From positions 2,666,001 through 2,730,000 of the forward strand of contig NZ_CP042425.1 of the NCBI RefSeq assembly GCF_008254045.1: 64,000 bases of DNA, given 5' to 3'. The notes under the pieces are model-generated. The model searched no databases and was not told the origin of the DNA. It worked only from the letters and a program-made list of their open reading frames with translations. Shown piece by piece: positions 61,401-64,000 of this stretch (positions are counted from its first letter, which is position 1; each line of letters starts with the position of its first letter). Origin of the DNA: Limnoglobus roseus (GTDB lineage Bacteria; Planctomycetota; Planctomycetia; Gemmatales; Gemmataceae). Made by a program: the position numbers and the translations under genes.

Positions 61401-64000
61401 GCGCAGCTCGGCCCGGTACGCCCCGCCGACGCCGGCTTCGTCCGAACTCGCGGCCTGCTCGGCGGAATCGCGGTCCACCGGGACGAGCTGCCGCACGAAC
61501 CGCTCGACCCCGCGGAGGGCGACCTCCGATTCGTCCCGGTCTCGGCGGCAGTGGAGCAGTTCGCGGGTCAGCTCGTCGGCGGACGTTGTTTCGCCCAAGT
61601 CGATCACCTGAAGCGCGACGTTCGCGCACTCGTTGCGAATCACGCGGCTCATGCCGTGCAGCGTCGCCTGGGCCAGATCAAGGTCGCGGTCGCCGTCCAC
61701 CCCGGCCGCGCCGCGGGTGACTACGAACAGGCGCGGCACGCCTTCACGGGCCAGCAACGTTTGTGCGAGCCGCAGGAGCAGCGGCACGGCCGGGACGTGA
61801 TTCAAGCCGCGCCACGCCTGGGCGGGCGTCAATCCGGCGGCGAAGACGATCGTGCACCGCCGGTCGAGCGGGACGTCCGCGAGCGCGGTTTCGATCGCGT
61901 CCGGCGTGGCAGCGCGGACCACGCGCGTGCGAACCCCTTCCGCCGTCAGGCGCGGGGCGAGTTCGTCGCACACACCGCCCTCGTCGGCGAACAGAACCGC
62001 GAGGGTGCAGTCGAACACGCGGCCGTGCGCGGCGGTGCGCGAGGCGGGAGTCCAGCGGTACTCGTAGCAGCCGTCGTACGTCGCGTCTCTGGGACGCGAC
62101 CCGGCCCCGGGCAACCGCTTGCACGTCAGCCCGATCACCTCGGCGACCAACTCGCCCGCCGTGTCGAACACGAGCGAGTCGGAGCCGAGGAACTGCTCGT
62201 CGTTGCGCGTCACCTTGACGTGCGACCAGACGGCCCGGGTTGGCCGGCGGTGGACGCGGACGCGGTCGATGCGGTACGGCAGGAAGACGCGCCCCGGGTC
62301 GCCGCTCAGGTGGCTCGCGGCGAACACGACGTGCAGGCACGCGTCGAGCAGCGCCGGGTGGACGTTGAGGCGCTGCGCTTCGTGCGCGAGTTCGTCCGGC
62401 AGGTCGAGCCGCGCGAACAGTTCGCCGTCGCGGTGCCAGACCTCTCGAACCGCGCGGAAGCGGTCGCCGTAGTCCAGTCCCGCGCCGCGCAGGTTGTCGT
62501 AGAACCGCTCGACGCTCACCGCGTCGGCGCCCGCGAACTGCTCCCGCAACTCGGCGAGCGACGCGGTGGATTTGTCGAAGCGGTCGTAGGTGGTGTTGAT
62601 GCGGCCGGACGAATGGCGCGCCCACGGCGTCTCCCGTTCGGCGTCCGCGGCGCGACTGCAAATCCGGTACTCGCCTTCGCCGGACACGACCTCCAACCGC
62701 ACGTCGAGCGGGTGCGCGCCGGCCGTCGGCAGGATGAGCGGCGAGTCGAAGTGGACGTTCTCCAGGAAGAATTGTTCGTGGCGGAACTGCTCCGCGGCCA
62801 CGGCCCACGCGAGTTCGAGGTGGCCGGTCGCGGGGAACACCGCCTCACCGTCGATGACGTGGTCGCGCAGGTACGGGAACTTCTGCACGTCGACTGCCGC
62901 TTCCCACACCGCCGGGCCGTCCTCGGTGACGAGCGCGGTGGCCCGCTTGAGGAACGGGTGATCGAACCGCCCGCGGCGTTGGAGCGCGACGGCCGGCGGC
63001 TCGAACCAGTAGCGGGCGTGCTGCCACGGGTACTTGGGCAGCCGGACGTAGCGGCGGTTCGGGCCGAACAGCGCCGCCGGGTCCGGCTCGACGCCGCGGG
63101 CCGCCAGCCGCGCGAGGCTCTGGAGGAACACGACCACTTCCGGCTCGCGGCGGGTCATCGTCGGGCAGATGGTGGCGTTGGTGTCGCGCGCGGCGAACAG
63201 CGACTCGGACCCACCGACGAGGACGGGGTGCGGGCCGATCTCCACGAACGTGTCGAACCCGTCGTCCAGCATTGCCGCGAGCGCGTCGGTGAAGAGCACC
63301 GACTGGCGGGCGTTGCGGTACCAGTAGCCCGCGTCCAGGTGCGGGCCGACTTCGTGCCGGCCGGTGACGGTCGAGTACAGCAGGGTGGTGGCGACGCTCC
63401 CGGTTTCGCCGGCCAGCGCGGCTAGCATCTCCGCCTCAATCCGTTCCATGTGGTGGCTGTGGTACGCCACCCGGACGCGCACCGGGCGGTTGAAAACGCC
63501 GCGGGCCTCCAACTCCGTTGCGATCTGGCCGAGCGGTTCGGGGTCGCCGGACAGTGTCAGCATCTTCGGGCCGTTCACCGCCGCGACCGACACCCGGCCG
63601 TCGTACCCCGCGACGGCTTTACGCGCCTCATCGAGCGAGAGCCCGACGGCCAGCATCGCGCCGCCGCCGGCGCGGTCTTGCGCCTGCGAGCGGTGGTAGA
63701 TGACGCGGACCGCGGCTTCGAGCGTGAGCGCGCCGCTGGCGAACGCGGCGGCGACCTCGCCGACGGAGTGGCCGACGACCCCGTGCGGGCGGACGCCGTA
63801 GTGCTCGTACAGCGCGACCAGCGCGACCTGCACCGCCATCGTCGCCGGCTGAACGATCACCGTTTCATCGACGCGAGATTCGCCCTCGGGCTTCCGCAAC
63901 TCGTCGAGCAGCGACCACCCGGCCAGTTCGTGGAACAGCGCGTCGATCTCTTCGATCGCGTGGCGGAACGCCGGCTCGCGGTCCATCAGTGCCAGGCCCA
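58467..64000 (-). CDS. Reducing type I polyketide synthase, AT-DH-ER-KR-ACP-TE (5' end outside window)
   Basis: About 1,844 residues are visible; a KS domain would lie beyond the edge. Residue numbers count from the edge. AT (~1-330) has GHSVGE near 76 and VAYHSHHM in place of the usual HAFH/YASH selectivity motif. DH (~340-640) has [16 protein letters not shown] with the catalytic His. ER (~870-1180) has [11 protein letters not shown] and [17 protein letters not shown] (~1200-1390) has [16 protein letters not shown] (B-type) and YAAAN. ACP has LGLDSLML, with Ser near 1515. TE has WGHSYGG near 1678 and a C-terminal DGDHWFLN His. No methyltransferase domain is seen. One fully reducing module with its own TE suggests an iterative synthase releasing a fatty-acid-like chain. 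It ends 2 bp before the kinase gene. Confidence 0.95.
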   Translation of the reverse strand, partial: GLALMDREPAFRHAIEEIDALFHELAGWSLLDELRKPEGESRVDETVIVQPATMAVQVALVALYEHYGVRPHGVVGHSVGEVAAAFASGALTLEAAVRVIYHRSQAQDRAGGGAMLAVGLSLDEARKAVAGYDGRVSVAAVNGPKMLTLSGDPEPLGQIATELEARGVFNRPVRVRVAYHSHHMERIEAEMLAALAGETGSVATTLLYSTVTGRHEVGPHLDAGYWYRNARQSVLFTDALAAMLDDGFDTFVEIGPHPVLVGGSESLFAARDTNATICPTMTRREPEVVVFLQSLARLAARGVEPDPAALFGPNRRYVRLPKYPWQHARYWFEPPAVALQRRGRFDHPFLKRATALVTEDGPAVWEAAVDVQKFPYLRDHVIDGEAVFPATGHLELAWAVAAEQFRHEQFFLENVHFDSPLILPTAGAHPLDVRLEVVSGEGEYRICSRAADAERETPWARHSSGRINTTYDRFDKSTASLAELREQFAGADAVSVERFYDNLRGAGLDYGDRFRAVREVWHRDGELFARLDLPDELAHEAQRLNVHPALLDACLHVVFAASHLSGDPGRVFLPYRIDRVRVHRRPTRAVWSHVKVTRNDEQFLGSDSLVFDTAGELVAEVIGLTCKRLPGAGSRPRDATYDGCYEYRWTPASRTAAHGRVFDCTLAVLFADEGGVCDELAPRLTAEGVRTRVVRAATPDAIETALADVPLDRRCTIVFAAGLTPAQAWRGLNHVPAVPLLLRLAQTLLAREGVPRLFVVTRGAAGVDGDRDLDLAQATLHGMSRVIRNECANVALQVIDLGETTSADELTRELLHCRRDRDESEVALRGVERFVRQLVPVDRDSAEQAASSDEAGVGGAYRAELREPGVLDGVVFCRLPPADVGAGDVEIAVQAAALNFKDVMNGMGLLPEPAVVGGLTAHRLGLEVAGTVVRVGAGVTHLKAGDAVMARVPEGFRGRVVTPAKCAVPMPAGLTPQQAAAVPVIFLTAWYSLHHLARVQPGETVLIHSAAGGVGGAAIQLAHRVGARVIATAGTKEKRAYLRTLGAEHVFDSRSLDFADGVLTATGGRGVDVVLNSLSGRFVAQSLKCLAPFGRFVELGKVDVYRNNKLGLERFGENVSYFVVDVDRLAAHKPDLHFRMLSEIAGQFARGELQPPEVTAFPVSELADALKFMSRAAYRGKIVLDMATARVRALPPRAAAFRPDRAYLISGGASGFGLEVARWLADRGARHLVLLSRSGCKSIADGAAVNALRARGVTAAVERADVADPVAVARLVRRFGGDLPPLAGVIHAAAVLDDATIPATDMTRFARVFAPKAQGAWDLHAATVEAGADLDFFVMLSSISAVLGLYGQINYAAANVFQDALAEHRRRRGLPGTAVNLGVLGEYAGMSRGAGEVVGLLDSQGLAAMPLGDTLAKLEAAVVQRPVQRVAARLDWNRLRAAYPHLARDARFLELMGDAALARGGRKPGADLRGELTDLDPADRTPRLLDELRAALARVVGVRPEQLDAATPIDALGLDSLMLTQLRNWVLRTLDVNLPLIKLLKGPSLNALAADLLGAVTGATPAPSGSPVGSPATPAAFTLADLDSVRVLNPWLIRGCGSTDAPCRLICFHSMGVGASLFTAFLLNPPLGTDIVAVQTPGRENRTGEPVAESVDELVERVVPHLLPLFDRPVIVWGHSYGGVVAREVIRRLREHHAREPVHFLVTGTVAPHLIYLWQRREVMLKAMAADNSPEYLVSLSRYVDNPAFLASIIPLMRADWPLLKNYRYRPAAPLDCPITAFAARQDDMVYPDEVREWGRHTARAFELIEVDGDHWFLNRNRALITATLAAAACAAVPSAAPV

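Noticed and set aside
58431..63425. Very long plus-strand open frame (over 1,600 codons) opposite the PKS
   Set aside because: High GC and third-position bias of the PKS keep the antisense frame open. Its translation is Arg/Val/Gly-rich without motifs, while the minus strand has clear PKS domains.

Overview
The window is high-GC bacterial DNA that reads as a planctomycete, most likely the Gemmataceae (Gemmata and relatives). This is inferred from gene content: a DUF1559 prepilin-like protein, a PSCyt1/DUF1549/DUF1553 protein coupled to a DUF1501 protein, ECF sigma factors with C-terminal membrane extensions, a Uma2-family gene, an Alternative Complex III operon and a giant Ser/Thr-His hybrid kinase. 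No 16S rRNA gene is present, so genus is not claimed.

Layout. 1-14 kb: a toroid-repeat protein tail, a duplicated metalloprotease-like protein, an SGNH hydrolase, leuS, a DUF350/lipoprotein/PII cluster facing a small sensor kinase, an LptF/G permease, a large AsmA-like protein and a DUF1559 protein with a strong terminator. 14-33 kb: one co-directional respiratory operon of about 19 kb. It encodes Alternative Complex III (actA-F), an unknown one-TM protein, Sco, an A2-type caa3 oxidase (coxB with fused cytochrome c, coxA, coxC, small subunit IV), an extra diheme cytochrome, heme A synthesis (ctaA, ctaB) and a phosphonatase-like HAD protein. It should carry electrons from menaquinol through ACIII and cytochrome c to oxygen, with its own copper and heme A assembly factors.

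33-42 kb: a secreted truncated globin, an ECF/cupin anti-sigma pair, an ECF sigma factor fused through a membrane helix to a cupredoxin-like domain, an adenylate cyclase, a CobW GTPase, a frameshifted zinc-ribbon membrane gene and a Uma2 gene broken by one in-frame TAA. 42-50 kb: the PSCyt/DUF1501 pair, a class III aminotransferase, a large outer-membrane barrel protein and three tRNA genes. 50.5-51.3 kb is nearly gene-free. 51-64 kb: a minus-strand operon running from a truncated reducing type I polyketide synthase (AT-DH-ER-KR-ACP-TE visible) to a 2,099-residue kinase, then a receiver-ATPase protein.

The most unusual structure lies across genes rather than in one gene. Several hairpin elements are built from degenerate 7- or 8-base tandem units. 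Their arms differ in sequence, but the loops share a core (CAGAA...TTTTC). They sit at stop codons of leuS and the AsmA-like gene, in front of actB, and in frame inside the receiver domain of the giant kinase. A separate short palindrome occurs both inside leuS and between two sigma-factor loci. All functional calls come from reading translated sequence and motifs; no database search was run.
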